64,000 bases of DNA from Phaeosaccion multiseriatum. Taxonomy: Eukaryota; Ochrophyta, other classes. Under the pieces are notes generated by a model, which made no database searches, had not been told where the DNA came from, and was given only the letters and a program-made list of their open reading frames with translations. The stretch's first letter is position 1. Each line of letters opens with the position of its first letter. Position numbers and translations under genes: made by a program. This document shows, in pieces, positions 37,406 through 48,759 of the stretch. The stretch covers positions 5,797,264-5,861,263 of the forward strand of contig OZ218952.1 of NCBI GenBank assembly GCA_965112735.1. The letters are read 5' to 3'.

Positions 37406-38300
37406 ATGGGGAAAGGCGAGGGGCCCAGAAGCGCTTGACCAAGCTCCTCACGTCGAAGGCGAGGACAGACTTTCTGGAACGCCTGAAAGCGATCCCAGCG
37501 CAGGAAGAACGGGAGAAGGGCCTGGCCAGGGCCCTCAGCCAAAGCGTGAAGGGGGCTGGTGCGTGGCTCCTTCTTCGGCCGACCAAGAAGGCAGGGGAAG
37601 GGAGGGGGAATAAAGGTGCCATTCGGAGACGACTCGGTATCGACCCCACCTACAGCAAGGATTGCCATAAGTGCCCCGGCAAGGCGCTGACGGAGGGGCA
37701 TATCGTCACCTGGCTGTACGAAGACGGGGCTCGGCACACCCCAACATGACGCTGTGCAGAAGGCACTCGTCGCCTTGATGAAGAGTGAGGGCCTGGGCAG
37801 AGGGATAGTGCAGAACACCGGCTTCCCCTTCTTCATGAGGGAAAGAACAGTCACCGCGAGATGGGGGAGAGGGGAGAGCAACGACGTGAGGGGTGACGCC
37901 CACGTGGCCAAACAAATGGAGATGGACATTGTGACTCCCCCCAGGATGTTTGAGCTTCCATCCGACCACGAATATTGGGATGGCCACAAGTCTTTGCTGA
38001 TTGACATCACGCTCACTGATGCCACCAACATCACCAATAGGGCCAAGGCATCGAAAGAGGCACTCGCGGCAGCCAAGAAGGCTGGAGCAACCAAGCGCAC
38101 CAAGTATGGGGTGCCACGGGAAGGCATGGAAGGCCAGGGTGGAGACATCCATTATGACCCCACGAGGTACCATTTCGTTCCTTTTGGGGTGGAACAGCGA
38201 GGCGCATTTGGTCCGTCTGCTCAGATATTTATGAAAACACTCGCCACCCACATGGCTAGAACTCTCTTATGCGAGAGCTGTTTGCGTCATTCATCCAGCG
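37406..38300 (+). pseudogene. Frameshifted C-terminal remnant of a non-LTR retrotransposon reverse transcriptase
   Basis: Two plus-strand frames (to about 37,746, then from about 37,740) together give a domain order I associate with the post-RT region of protist and plant RT-like elements: SVKGAGAWLLLRPT, IRRRLGIDPTY, a zinc-finger-like C-x2-C (KDCHKCPGKAL ... GHIVTW), then in the second frame HDAVQKALVALMKSEGLG, LLIDITLTDAT and HFVPFGVEQRGAFGPSAQIF, the last pair resembling the catalytic core of a restriction-like endonuclease. The shift from one frame to the other near 37,740 and the absence of any RT palm upstream show a dead fragment. The family assignment is from pattern memory and moderate in certainty. 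Confidence 0.5.
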
Positions 38301-38765
38301 GGCCCGGCACGAGTGATCGATTCGACACAGGGTCCTGGCTGGTATCAACTTTGTTCCGATGGGGAGGACTGACGAGTCGGAGGGATACAGGGATACGACC
38401 TCGGGGGCTAAGTTCCCCGGGGCGCGCCCCCCCTTTGGGTGTAATATTACTAATTCCTCCGATTCCTCCTCCCTCATTTCTCCTTTCTTTCCTCCTCCTT
38501 TCTTTTTCTTTCTTCTTCTCTATTGAGCCCTAACTGGTTGCCTCCACACAGAGTGCCTCGGCAAGGGGGGAATTGTGGTGGAGCCGGGAAGGGCTTATTT
38601 TACGTAATTACTATGTAGGCAGTTGAACAGAAGTCAAGCAATGGGCGGGTGACGGATCTGAGGGGCTGACTAGCCCCCTTCCTCACTCCTGAACCCTTGT
38701 AGACCGAGTGGAAAGCTTCATTCCCTGTGCTCAAGAAAGCACACGTGTGAGTGAGTGTGGGAGGT
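38301..38765. other. Unassigned sequence between RT remnant and simple repeats
   Basis: Contains a GC-rich stretch with GGGGCGCGCCCCCC (about 38,420), a pyrimidine-rich stretch (38,455-38,525) and otherwise single-copy-looking sequence. It may be the 3' tail of the RT element. No gene seen. Confidence 0.3.
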
Positions 38766-38990
38766 CGTCCAAGCGCGCCCTCCGTCCCTCCCTCCCTCCC
38801 TCTCCGCCTCCCGCCCTCCCTCCTCCCTCCCTCCCTCCCTCCCCCCCTCTCCGCCTCCCGCCCTCCCTCCTCCCTCCCTCCCTCCCTCCCTCTCCGCCTC
38901 CCTTCCTCCCTCCACCCTCCCGCCCTCCCTCCCTCTCCGCCTTTCTCCCTTCTTCCCTCCATCCCTCCATCCCTCCTCCCTCTGTGGGGC
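38766..38990 (+). repeat. Polypyrimidine CCCT array, interrupted
   Basis: CCCTCCCT units interrupted by CTCCGCCTCCCG modules that themselves recur about every 50-60 bases, so it has a weak higher-order structure. Bases 38,991-39,289 after it are single-copy-looking with no recognised gene. Confidence 0.9.
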
Positions 38991-39289
38991 CGGTACCTCC
39001 CTCTATTTAAGAGGAGGAAGGCACCCCCAAGCTGAGCGCTGCGTTCCGGTCCCAATAGAGGAGAGAGAAGAGTCCAATGCTGGCACCAAGTGTATTGATA
39101 ATAAGGGCTATCCCACCCTAAGACCCTGGACAGCCTCCTTGTTTAAGGAGAGCTATCCACTTGGTCGTACCGGGTTCAGGAGTGCGGAGGGGCCAACCAG
39201 GCCCCAAAAAGGCCGCGTCCCACATCATTGACTTACTGTCCTGCCTACCTAATAATACGTTATTGAGCCTGTCCCACCTCCACCACACC

Positions 39290-39620
39290 TCCCCCCCTCC
39301 TTCCCTCCTTCCATCCCTCCCTCCATCCCTCCTCCCATCCCTCCTCCCTCCCCTCCTCCTTCCCTCCCTCCCTCCCTTCCATCCCTCCTTCCATCCCTTC
39401 CTCCCTCCCTCCCTCCCTCCCTCCCTCCCTCCCTCCCTCCCTCCCTCCCTCCCTCCCTCCCTCCCTCCCTCCCTCCCTCCCTCCCTCCCTCCCTCCCTCC
39501 CTCCCTCCCTCCCTCCCTCCCTCCCTCCCTCCCTCCCTCCCTCCCTCCCTCCCTCCCTCCCTCCCTCCCTCCCTCCCTCCCTCCCTCCCTCCCTCCCTCC
39601 CTCCCTCCCTCCCTCCCTCC
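39290..39620 (+). repeat. (CCCT)n polypyrimidine array
   Basis: From about 39,400 to 39,620 this is an almost perfect CCCT tetranucleotide array of some 55 units; the first 110 bases are degenerate (CATCCCTCC variants). The opposite strand is pure purine. Confidence 0.95.
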
Positions 39621-39676
39621 GCGTGAGTGTGGGGTAAGGGGGTGAGAGAGAGACGGGAGAGTCCGACGAGCTCATG

Positions 39677-39928
39677 TGTAAAACGACGTACGCACGACCG
39701 ACATGCGCTGTCGCCTACAGATAGGATAGAACTAGACACACGGACAAGGTAACAGCAACCCCAAAGCCAGCCTAGCAGCCAGCCTTGCCTCTATTAACTT
39801 ATTGCATGCTAGTCCTAAACGACCACCTTCGCACATGGGATAGTGAGAGCCACGCCACCCGTTCTCACCGCATCTGCCTGGGCCTGGGCCATTGACTTAT
39901 GGCTCATCTCATCTGAGGCCTTCCAACA
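39677..39928 (+). mobile_element. Solo LTR-like copy, family A
   Basis: A 252-base unit with TG...CA ends (TGTAAAACGACG ... CTTCCAACA). Its middle (GCAACCCCAAAGCCAGCCT and GCCTGGGCCTGGGCCATTGAC) matches the LTRs at 48,506 and 49,752, and the whole unit matches, in inverted orientation, 57,841-58,092. No partner LTR lies nearby, so I call it a solo LTR. Confidence 0.7.
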
Positions 39929-40689
39929 CATGGTCGCTGGAGGCCCGAGAGAGGGAGATGTGAGAGGCACATGGGGCATGGGTGGAGAGATGGAGGGGGA
40001 GGAGCCGGCCCATCACTCGGCTGGCCACCACGGCTCAATCAGGTTCGAAATGGGTAGATGTTTTAACCAATGTACCGATCTTGGCAAGGTTCGTACCAAA
40101 TGTCGTACCACTGGGGTAGCTATAGAAGGGCAACACTACCCCACTAAACCAGTATTGCGCAATACCGGTTTAGTGGGGTAGTGTTGCCCTTCTATACTTT
40201 GGCATCAAAGAACCCTTCTATCTGACCTGTGATTGACGGGTACCATTCTTTATGGGGGATGCCGGTCCAGAGATGGACGTCATTTTTGATGCCAAAGTAT
40301 GGCTTAATATATATATACTCAATGCATATCGTTTGGTTTGGACACGACCCAATCATTACTACCCCCCGGGCACCACTCCTACCAATGATCTAGTCATTGG
40401 TCATCACCAACACGATGGAAATCCAGCGGTGCAGGCATTGGCCATCAGCCGTACCATTCTGCCAAGAGTGCTCATTGGGCCCGACAATGTACCAAACAGG
40501 TGTATACTCGGAGGATGAGTCCCATTGATGGAGTTGCGAAGGCGATTCGCACGAGCCACGCTGGCAAACCTTTCTTTTTCTCCCCCGCCTGGGCCTGAAG
40601 AATGGTGGGGGCTTTTCGAACGAGCCATACCCCCTTGCTGAAGACGCATGCTCATGTGAATTGCCAAACAACAATACAGAGTAGGCTAC
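39929..40689. other. Single-copy-looking island with palindromes and a small open frame
   Basis: Apart from the palindrome annotated separately, it holds an open frame of 88 codons from 40,252 on the plus strand (VWTRPNHYYPPGTTPTNDLV, then PAVQALAISRTILPRVLIGP) that I do not recognise, and an AT run at 40,309-40,318. It may be the remnant of an inserted element. Confidence 0.3.
40121..40196. repeat. 76-base near-perfect palindrome
   Basis: Two 38-base arms (TATAGAAGGGCAACACTACC ... GTATTG / CAATAC ... CTTCTATA) with no loop and one mismatch (A/C opposite at 40,151/40,166). Just outside, ACTTTGGCATCAAA (40,196-40,209) recurs inverted as TTTGATGCCAAAGT (40,286-40,299), making a second, nested hairpin. 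Confidence 0.9.
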
Positions 40690-43440
40690 GGCTCTGACCG
40701 ACTGAGCAAATGTGAGCGAGTGGTGTGTGTGTGTGACTGAGGGAGAGAGTGAGGGGAGGAGGGAGCGAGTGAGTACGTCAGTGAGTGAGGGAGGGAGCAA
40801 GGGGCGGAAGGAGGGAGGGAGGGGGGTGGAAAGGATGAAGTGCGCGAGTGCGCGAGTGAGAGTGTGTGTGTGTATGTGTGTGTGTGTGCATGTGTGTGCG
40901 TGTGTGCGTGCGTGTGAGTGTGTGTGAGTGTGTGTGTGTGAGTGTGTGAAAGTGTGTGTGTCTGTGCATGTGTGTCAGAGAGTGAGGGGGGGAGGGAGCG
41001 AGTGAATACGTAAGTGAGTGAGGAAGGGGGTGAGGGGGTTGAAAAGACGGAGTGCGCTGCTGCGTGAGTAAGTGCGTGCAGCCATGAGTGAGTGTGTCTG
41101 TGTGAGTGTGTGTAGGTGTGTGTGTGTGTGTGTGAGGGTGAGAAAAAGAGAGGAGGGGGGGAGCGAGGGGGGGGGGGGGGGAGGGGAGGGAGGGGAGGGA
41201 GGGAGGAAGGAAGGAAGGAAGGGAGGAAGAAAGGGAAGGAGGGAGAGGGGGGAGAAGGGTAGGAGGAAGAAAAGGAGGGAGTGAGGGAGGGAGGGAGGGA
41301 GGGGAGCAGTAAGTGAGTGTGTGTGTGTGCGTGTGTGCGTGTGCGTGTGCGTGTGTGTGCCTGTGCGTGTGCGTGTGTGTGCGTGCGCGTGTGTGGGCGT
41401 GAGTGCGTGCTGCCTGTGTGTGTGAGTGTGTGTGTATGTGTGTATGTGTGTATGTAGGTGTGTGTCTGAGAGAGAGTGTGTGTGTGAGTGTGTGTTAGAG
41501 AGGGAGAGAGAGATGAGGAAAGAGAGTGAGGGGAGGAGGGAGCGAGTGAGTGCGTGCGTGAGTGAGGGAGGGAGGGAGGGAGGGAGGGAGGGAGGAACGA
41601 AGGCGGGGGAGAATGAGGGAGGGAAGGAGGGACGCAGTGGGTGAGTGTGAGTGAGCGCGTGTGAGAGAGTAAGTGTGAGTGACGTAGTGAGGACGGGAGG
41701 GAGTGAGTGCGTGCGCGTCTTTGTGTGAGTGTGAGAGCGAGAAAGAGAGAGTGCGTATGTGAGTGAGCGAGAAAGAGAGAGTGAGGGGGGAGAGGAGTAG
41801 ATGTGTGAATGAGTGCGTGCATGTGCGTGTGCGTGTGTGTGCATGTGCGTGTGCGTATGTGTGCGTAAGCGTGCGAATGTGTGAGTGAGTGGGTGTGTAT
41901 GTGAGAGAGAGTGAGGGAGGGAGGGAGCGAGTGAGTGCGTGAGTGAGTGAGTGAGGGAGGGAGGGGGGCGTAAGTGAGTGAGTGCGTGCGTAAGTGAGAG
42001 CGAGTGTGCATGTATATGAGTGCGTGTGAGCGTGGGTGAGCGTGTGTGTGTTTGTGCGTGCGTGTGTGCTCGTGTGTGTGTGAGATAGAGAGAGCGAGGG
42101 GGAAGGCGACGGGTAAGAGCGTAAGTGAGTGAGGGACGGAGCGAGAGTGGGAGGGAGGGAGGGAGGGAGGGAGGGGGGGGGGGTGGTGTAAGTGTGTGTG
42201 TGCGTGTGAGTGTGTGAGTGTGTGCTTGTGAGTGTGTGAGTGTATGTGTGAGTGTGTGAGTGTGTGTGAACGTGTGTGAGGTAGTGTGTGTGTGCGTGCG
42301 GGAGTGAGTGCGTGCGGGACTGAGTGTATGTGTGCAGTGTGTGCGTGCATGTATGTGCGTGTGCGTGAGAGTGTGTGTGAGTGTGTGTGTGCATGAGTGT
42401 GTGTGATGGGCGGAGTGAGGGAGGGAGGGAGAGAGGGAGGGAGGGAGAGAGGGAGGGGGGTGGAAGGGAGGGAGTGCGTGCATCAGTGAGTGCGTGCGTG
42501 AGTGAGAAAGGAAGGGAGGAAGGAAGGAGGGAGGGAGAGAGGGAGGGAGGGAGGGAGGGAGGGAGGGAGGGAGGGAGTAAGTGAGTGCGTCAGTGAGTGA
42601 GTGAGCGAGGGAGGGAGGGAGGGAGGGAGGGAGGGAGGGAGGGAGGGAGGGAGGGAGGGAGGGAGGGAGAGAGGGAGGGAGGAAGGAAGGGGTAGAGGGA
42701 GGAGGGAGGGAAGGAGGGAGGGAGGGAGGGAGGGAGGGAGGGAGGGAGGGAGGCAGGGAGGGAGGGAGCGAGGGAGGGAGGGAGGGAGGGAGGGAGGGAG
42801 GAAGGGAGGGAGGCGGTGAGTGAGTGTGAGTGAATGCGTGTGGATGAGTGCGTGGTGTTAGGGTTTGTGTGTGTTTGAGTGTGTGAGAGAGAGAGTAGGG
42901 GGGGAGGGAGCGAGAGAGTGGCAGCATGAGTGAAACCTGTACGGAAAGGGAGGTGAGTGGAAAGGAGTGCTTGCGTGCGTGAGTGCGCGTGTGTGTATGT
43001 GTGTGTGCGTGAGAGAGAGAGGAGGAGAGAGCGTGAGGGTGGGAGGAAGAGTGAGTGCGTGCGTGAGTGAGGGGGGAGGGAAGAAGGGAGGAAGTGAGAG
43101 AAAGGGGGTAGGGAGATGAAATGGGAGGAGGGAGGGAGGGAGGGAGGGAGAGAAAGGGGGTAGGGAGGGAGGGAGGGAGGCAATGAGTGAGGCAGTGAGT
43201 GCGTATGAGTGGTGGTGTGAGTGAGCTTATGAGGGAGTGATGGAGTGAGTGAGGGAGAGAGAGAGGGGTGGGTGGGAGGGAGGGAGGAAGAAAATCTGTG
43301 CGTGTGTGGGGACGAGGACGAGGAGGAGGAGGAGGAGGAGGAGGAGGAGGAGGAGGAGGAGGAGGAGGAGGAGGAGGAGGATGATGATGACCCAGGAGAG
43401 GAGAGGTGACAAATGGAAGGAGAAGGGGGGGGGTGACATA
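40690..43440. repeat. GAGT/GTGT/GGGA higher-order simple-repeat block 1
   Basis: The plus strand is almost free of C apart from short GCGT and GTGC words: runs of GTGT, GAGT, GGGA, GCGT and AGAG in long mixed modules, ending in a (GGA)n run (43,321-43,380). Modules of this block recur about 2.6 kb and 5.25 kb downstream (for example GGAGAGAGCGTGAGGGTGGG near 43,022, 45,642 and 48,272). Hundreds of codons stay open on the minus strand only because the units lack stop words. Confidence 0.9.
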
Positions 43441-43543
43441 AAACACTGATAGGACTAATATGGTTGCTCCCCCTTCTCCTCATTCTCCTTCTTCTGCTGA
43501 TGCTATTGCTACTTATGCTCGATGCGCTGTCATCTATCCTCAC

Positions 43544-44205
43544 CTTCTATTTGCACCCGCACGTATCTGGCCAGCGTCCCCTCAGGAGGCAGCCACGAGG
43601 AGCAGCGCTTCTCTACGGTGAACTTCATCTTTGCGGCACTTGCCTCCAGAGCGATACGCAGAGACTCTCCGCCGATCTCATCGCTGAAGGGCTTGTCACT
43701 GGGGATGGCAGCAGATGGGAGGGGAGGGGAGGGGAGGGGAGGGGAGGGGAGGGGAGGGGAGGGGAGGAGAGGCGAGGGGAGGAGAGGCGAGGGGAGGGGG
43801 GAGGAGGCGAGGGGAGGGAAGGGAAGGGGAGGGGAGGGGAGGCGAGGGGAGGAGAGGAGGGGGGAGGGGAGGAGAGGGGAGGGGACGAGAGGGGAGGGGA
43901 GGGGAGGGGAGAGGAGGGGAGGGGAGGGGAGGGGAAGGGAGGCAAGGCCATTAGACCACAACACGGGCAGACACACACACAAACAAACACCACACACATA
44001 CACTACACACACAAACACCAGAGGACAGACAGATAAGGTTCTGCCTGTCAGCCTGTCAGCCTGTCGGCCTGATGGACCTGAGCATAATCCAGAATGGGAT
44101 GAGCCTGGAGCTGTAGAAGGACCTGTCCAGCGTCAGGGCAGTGGGCTCGTCCGTGCGGTTCCACACGCAAATCTTGGAGATTTGGGTGACGCCCCCCAAG
44201 TCCAC
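43544..44205 (-). pseudogene. Two exons of a discoidin (F5/8 type C)-like domain gene, isolated within repeats
   Basis: Exon A (44205-44078) reads VDLGGVTQISKICVWNRTDE, then SSRLIPFWIML; exon B (43698-43544) reads SDKPFSDEIGGESLRIALEA, KFTVEKRCSSWLPP, then LARYVRVQIEG. The donor in exon A (CTCAG|GTCCAT) and the acceptor before exon B (CCCCAG|TGAC) join in phase, and together they form the central and C-terminal strands of a discoidin-like, sugar- or lipid-binding beta-sandwich (VDLG ... ISKI ... ARYVRVQ). Exon B ends at a donor (GAAG|GTGAGG). No first or last exon was found; both flanks are kilobases of simple repeat. It may be a real gene with repeat-filled introns or a broken remnant. Confidence 0.5.
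43717..43946 (+). repeat. (GGGGA)n polypurine array inside the discoidin-like gene intron
   Basis: About 45 pentanucleotide units (GGGGA with GGCGA variants). The period differs from the surrounding tetranucleotide arrays. Confidence 0.9.
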
Positions 44206-44439
44206 CTGGAGTGGTGTAGGTCGGAATATGAATATAGGGTTAATCGGAAAGAATATGCGTGCATGTGAGCGTTCGAGTGAGTGAGGACGTGCGAACGTTT
44301 GAGTGAGATACAAGAGAAAATATAGAACATCAAGTCGGAAGAGAAGACATGCTATGAAGCTGTGCTCCGCTTGTCGATGTTCCGTTTCCGTGGTTCCGTT
44401 TCACTCTCAGTGCCCGCTGATATACACCGCTCACCTCTG

Positions 44440-47400
44440 TGTGTACGTGAGAGAGAGTGAGGAGTGGAGGGAGTGAGTGAGTGGGTGTGAGTGAGTTTAC
44501 GAGGGAGTGATGAAGTGAGTGAGGAGAGAGGGGTGGGTGGGAGGGAGGAAGAAAGTCTGTGCGTGTGTGTATATGTGTGTGTGAGAGAGAGAGTGAGGAG
44601 GGGAGGGAGTGAATGAGTGCTTAAGTGAGTGAATGAGTGGGTGAGTGAGGGAGGGAGGAGGGTGGAAAGGATGGAGTGCGTGCGTGACTAGATGCGTGAG
44701 TGAGTGAGTATAGGTGTGTGCGTATGTGTTTGTGCGTTGAGTGTGTGTGAGTAAGTGTGTAGTGAGGGAAGGGAGGGAGGGAGGGAGGGAGGGAGTGAGG
44801 GAGGGAGGGAGGGAGGTGCGTGAGTGAGTGTGTGAGTGCGTGTGTGTGAGTGAGAGTGTGTGTGTGCATGTGTGTCGGTGATGGGCGGAGTGAGGGAGAG
44901 AGGGAGTGAGGGAGGGAGGGAGAGGGAGGGGGGTGGAAGGGAGGGAGTGCGTGCATGAGTGTGTGCGTGCGTGAGTGAGAAAAGAAGGGAAGAAGGAAGG
45001 AGGGAGGGAGGGAGGGAGAAAGGGAGGGAGGGAGTAAGTGAGGGCGTCAGTGAGTGAGTGAGCGAGGGAGGGAAGGAGGGAGGGAGGGAGGGAGGGAGGG
45101 AGGGAGGTGCGTGAGTGAGTGTGTGAGTGCGTGTGTGTGAGTGAGAGTGTGTGTGTGCATGTGTGTCGGTGATGGGCGGAGTGAGGGAGAGAGGGAGAGA
45201 GGGAGGGAGGGAGAGGGAGGGGGGTGGAAGGGAGGGAGTGCATGCATGAGTGTGTGCGTGCGTGAGTGAGAAAAGAAGGGAAGAAGGAAGGAGGGAGGGA
45301 GGGAGGGAGAAAGGGAGGGAGGGAGTAAGTGAGGGCGTCAGTGAGTGAGTGAGCGAGGGAGGGAGGGAGGGAGGGAGGGAGAGAGGGAAGGAGGGAGGGA
45401 GGGAGGGAGGAAGGGAGGGAGGGAGGGAGAGAGGGAGAGAGGGAGAGAGGGAGGGAGGGAGGGAGGGAGGGAGGGAGGGAGGCGGTGAGTGAGTGTGACT
45501 GAATGCGTGTGGATGAGTGCGTGGTGTTCGGGTTTGTGTGTGTTTGAGTGTGTGTGAGAGAGAGAGTGAAAGGGAGACGGAAAGGGAGGTGAGTGGAGAG
45601 GAGGGGGTGTGTGTGTATGTGTGTGTGCGTGAGAGAGAGAGGAGGAGAGAGCGTGAGGGTGGGAGGAAGAGTGAGTGCGTGCGTGAGTGAGGGGGGAGGG
45701 AAGAAGGGAGGAAGTGAGAGAAAGGGGGTAGGGAGATGAAATGGGAGGAGGGAGGGAGGGAGGGAGGGAGGGAGAGAAAGGGGGTAGGGAGGGAGGGAGG
45801 GAGGGAGGGGAGGCAAGGAGTGAGGCAATGAGTGCGTGTGAGTGAGTGGGTATGAGGGAGTGATGGAGTGAGTGAGGGAGAGAGAGAGGGGTGGGTGGGA
45901 GGGAGGAAGAAGATCTGTGCGTGTGTGTATATCTGTGTGTACGTGAGAGAGAGTGAGGAGTGGAGGAGTGAGTGAGTGGGTGTGAGTGAGTTTACGAGGG
46001 AGTGATGAAGTGAGTGAGGAGAGAGGGGTGGGTGGGAGGGAGGAAGAAAGTCTGTGCGTGTGTGTATATGTGTGTGTGAGACAGAGAGTGAGGAGTGGAG
46101 GGAGTGAGTGAGTGCCTAAGTGAGTGAATGAGTGAGTGAGTGAGGGAGGGAGGAGGGTGGAAAGGATGGAGTGGTGCGTGACTGGATGCGTGAGTGAGTG
46201 AGTATAGGTGTGTGCGTATATATGTGTTTGTGCGTTGAGTGTGTGTGAGTAAGTGTGTAGTGAGGGGAGGGAGGGAGGGAGGGAGGGAGGGAGGGAGGTG
46301 CGTGAGTGAGTGTGTGAGTGCGTGTGTGAGTGCGTGTGTGTAAGTGAGAGAGTGTGTGTGTGAGGGGGGGGTGAGCGAGTGAGTGCGTGCCCGTGTGTGT
46401 CTGTGTGTGATGAGGGGAATGAGGGAGGGAGGGAGAAGGGTGGAAAGGGGGGAGTTGGGTGCGAGTGTGTATGTGTGTGAGAGAGAGAGAGGGAGTGAGG
46501 GGTGGAGGGAGGGAGTGAGTGCGTGCATGAGTGAGGGGGGAGCGAGGGAGTGAGTCAGTGAGTGAGTGAGTAGCTATGGGAGGGAAGCGGAAACGAAGGA
46601 AGGAACGGAGGGAGGGAGAGAGGCAGGAGGGAAGGAGAGAAGGAGGGAAGGAGGGAAGGAGGGAAGGAGGGAGGGAGGGAGGGAGGGAGGGAGGGAGGGA
46701 GGGAGGGAGGGAGGGAGGAGGGAGGGAGGGAGGGAGAGAGAGAGAGGGAGCGAGCGAGGGAGGAAGGAAGGAAGGAAGGAAGGAAGGAAGGAAGGAAGGG
46801 AGGAAGGGAGGGAGGGAGCAAGGGAGCGAGGGAGCGAGGGAAGCGGTGAGTGAGTGTGAGTGAGTGTGTGTGGATGAATGCGTCAGTGTGAGAGTTTGTG
46901 TATGTTTGAGAGAGTGTGTGTGTGAGAGAGAGAGTGAGGGGGGGAGGGAGCGAGAGAGTGCGAGCATGAGTGAGAGGGGGGCAGAAAGGCAGGTGGGTGG
47001 AAAGGAGTGCTAGCGTGCGTGGGTGCGCGTGTGTGCATGTGTGTGAGAGAGAGAGAGAGAGGAGGGGGAGAGAGCGTGAGGGTGGGAGGAAGAGTGAGTG
47101 TGTGCGTGAGTGAGGGGTGGAAGGGAGGGAGCGAGCACGTGAGTGAGGGAGGGAAGGAGGAAGTGTGGGAGGGGGGAAGGAAGGGAGGGAGTGAGGGGAG
47201 GAAGAAAGCAAGGAGGCAGTGCGTGAGTGAGTGAGTGAGTGAATGTGCGTGAGTAAGTACGTAAGGGAGAGAGAGGGGGGGTGGGAGAGAGGAAGAAAGT
47301 CCATGCGTGTGTGTGAGTTTGCGTGTGTGTGTAGAGTAAGGCAGGGAGGGAGCGAGTAAGTGCGTAAGTGAGTGAGGGAGAGAGAGGCGGAGGGAGAATG

Positions 47401-48505
47401 GAGGGAGGGGGGTGGAAAGGAGGGAGAGCGTGCGTGACTGGATGCGTGCGTGAGTGAGTATAGGTGTGTGCATGTGTGTGTGCGTGTGTGCTTGTGCGTG
47501 TGAGTGTGTGAGTGAGTGTCTGTAATGAGGAGAGAGAGGGAGGTGAAAGGGAGGGAATTGCATGCACGAGTGCGTGCGTACGTGCGTGTGTGAGTGCGTG
47601 TGTGTGCGTGAGAGAGGGTGAAGGGTGGAGGGAGCGAGTGAGTGCGTGCATGAGTGAGGGGGGGGCAAGAAAGGGAGTCAGTGAGTGAGTGTGTAGCTGT
47701 GGGAGGGAGGGAGGGAGGGAGCGGGGGAGGGAGGGAGGGAGAGAAGGAGAGAGAGAGGGAGGGAGGGAGGGAGGGAGGGAGGGAGGGAGGGAGGGAGGGG
47801 GGGAGAGAGGGAGGGAGAGAGGGAGGGGGGGAGAGAGGGAGGGAGAGAGGGAGGGAGGGAGGGAGGGAGGGAGGGAGGGAGAGAGGGAGGAAGGAAGGAC
47901 GGGAGGGTGGGAGGGAGGGAGGAAGGAAGGAAGGAAGGAAGGAAGGAAGGAAGGAAGGAAGGAAGGAAGGAAGGAAGGAAGGAAGGAAGGAAGGAAGGAA
48001 GGAAGGAAGGAAAGAAGGGAGGGAGGGAGGGAGGGAGGGAGGAGCGAGGGAAGGAGAGGCGGTGAGTAGTGTGAGTGAGTGCGTTCGGATGAGTGCGTGA
48101 GTGTGAGGGTTTGTGTATGTTTGAGAGTGTGTGTGTGTGAGAGAGTGAGGGGGAGAGGGACCGAGAGAGTGCGAGCATGAGTGAGAGGGGGACGGAAAGG
48201 GAGGTGGGTGGAAAGGAGTGCTTGTGTGCGTGGGTGCGCGTTTGTGCATTTGTGTGTGAGAGAGAGAGACGAGGAGAGAGCGTGAGGGTGGGAGGAAGAG
48301 TGAGTGTGTGCGTGAGTGAGGGGGGGAGGGAAGAAGGGAAGAAGTGAGAGAAGGGGGGTAGGGAGATGAAATGGGAGGAGGGAGGGAGGGAAGGAGGGAG
48401 AGAAAGGGGGTAGGGAGGGAGGGAGGGAGGCAATGAGTGAGGTAGAGAGTGTGTGTGAGTGGTGGTGTGAGTGAGCTCATGAGGGAGTGATGGAGTGAGT
48501 GAGGG
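44440..48505. repeat. GAGT/GTGT/GGGA higher-order simple-repeat block 2
   Basis: Same composition as the block before the discoidin-like exons. Internal duplications are visible: a module of about 290 bases repeats near 44,817 and 45,108 (GTGATGGGCGGAGTGAGG), a module near 44,490 recurs near 45,985 (about 1.5 kb), and AAGG runs appear at 46,762-46,798 and 47,922-48,010. Bases 44,206-44,439 before it are single-copy-looking without a recognised gene. Confidence 0.9.
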
Positions 48506-48759
48506 TGTAAAGAGTCACGTTGCTCTCCACCTAGGATAGGAGTAGCCGCATGGATAAGGTAATAGCAACCCCAAAGCCAGCCTGGCAGCCAGCCTTGTCT
48601 CTATTAGCTTTATCCGTGAGCCATCCTAAACGACCAACCTGCTGGGAGGTGAGTGAGAAACGGGCCACGCACCGTTTCTCACCGTATTTGCCTGGGCCTG
48701 GGTCATTGACATAATACTGACTTTCAACATCCCCGTCAGCCATCCCTGCACTTCTAACA
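48506..48759 (+). repeat. 5' LTR of the TRIM-like element
   Basis: Direct repeat partner of 49,752-50,005; contains the family-A core GCAACCCCAAAGCCAGCCT. Confidence 0.8.

Noticed and set aside
38369-38376. CTGACGAG word like the hammerhead ribozyme core
   Set aside because: No GAAA-type partner strand or flanking stems I, II and III could be drawn around it.
37754-38533. 259-codon frame as an intact gene
   Set aside because: Its N-terminal neighbour lies in a different frame and completes the same domain order, so it is half of a frameshifted RT-element remnant; its last 80 codons are low complexity.
40975-43446. Long minus-strand frames of HTHT/SLTHS/SLPP composition (823 codons and similar)
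   Set aside because: Pure microsatellite translation products that change frame with indels in the repeat; no start context, splice pattern or conserved domain.
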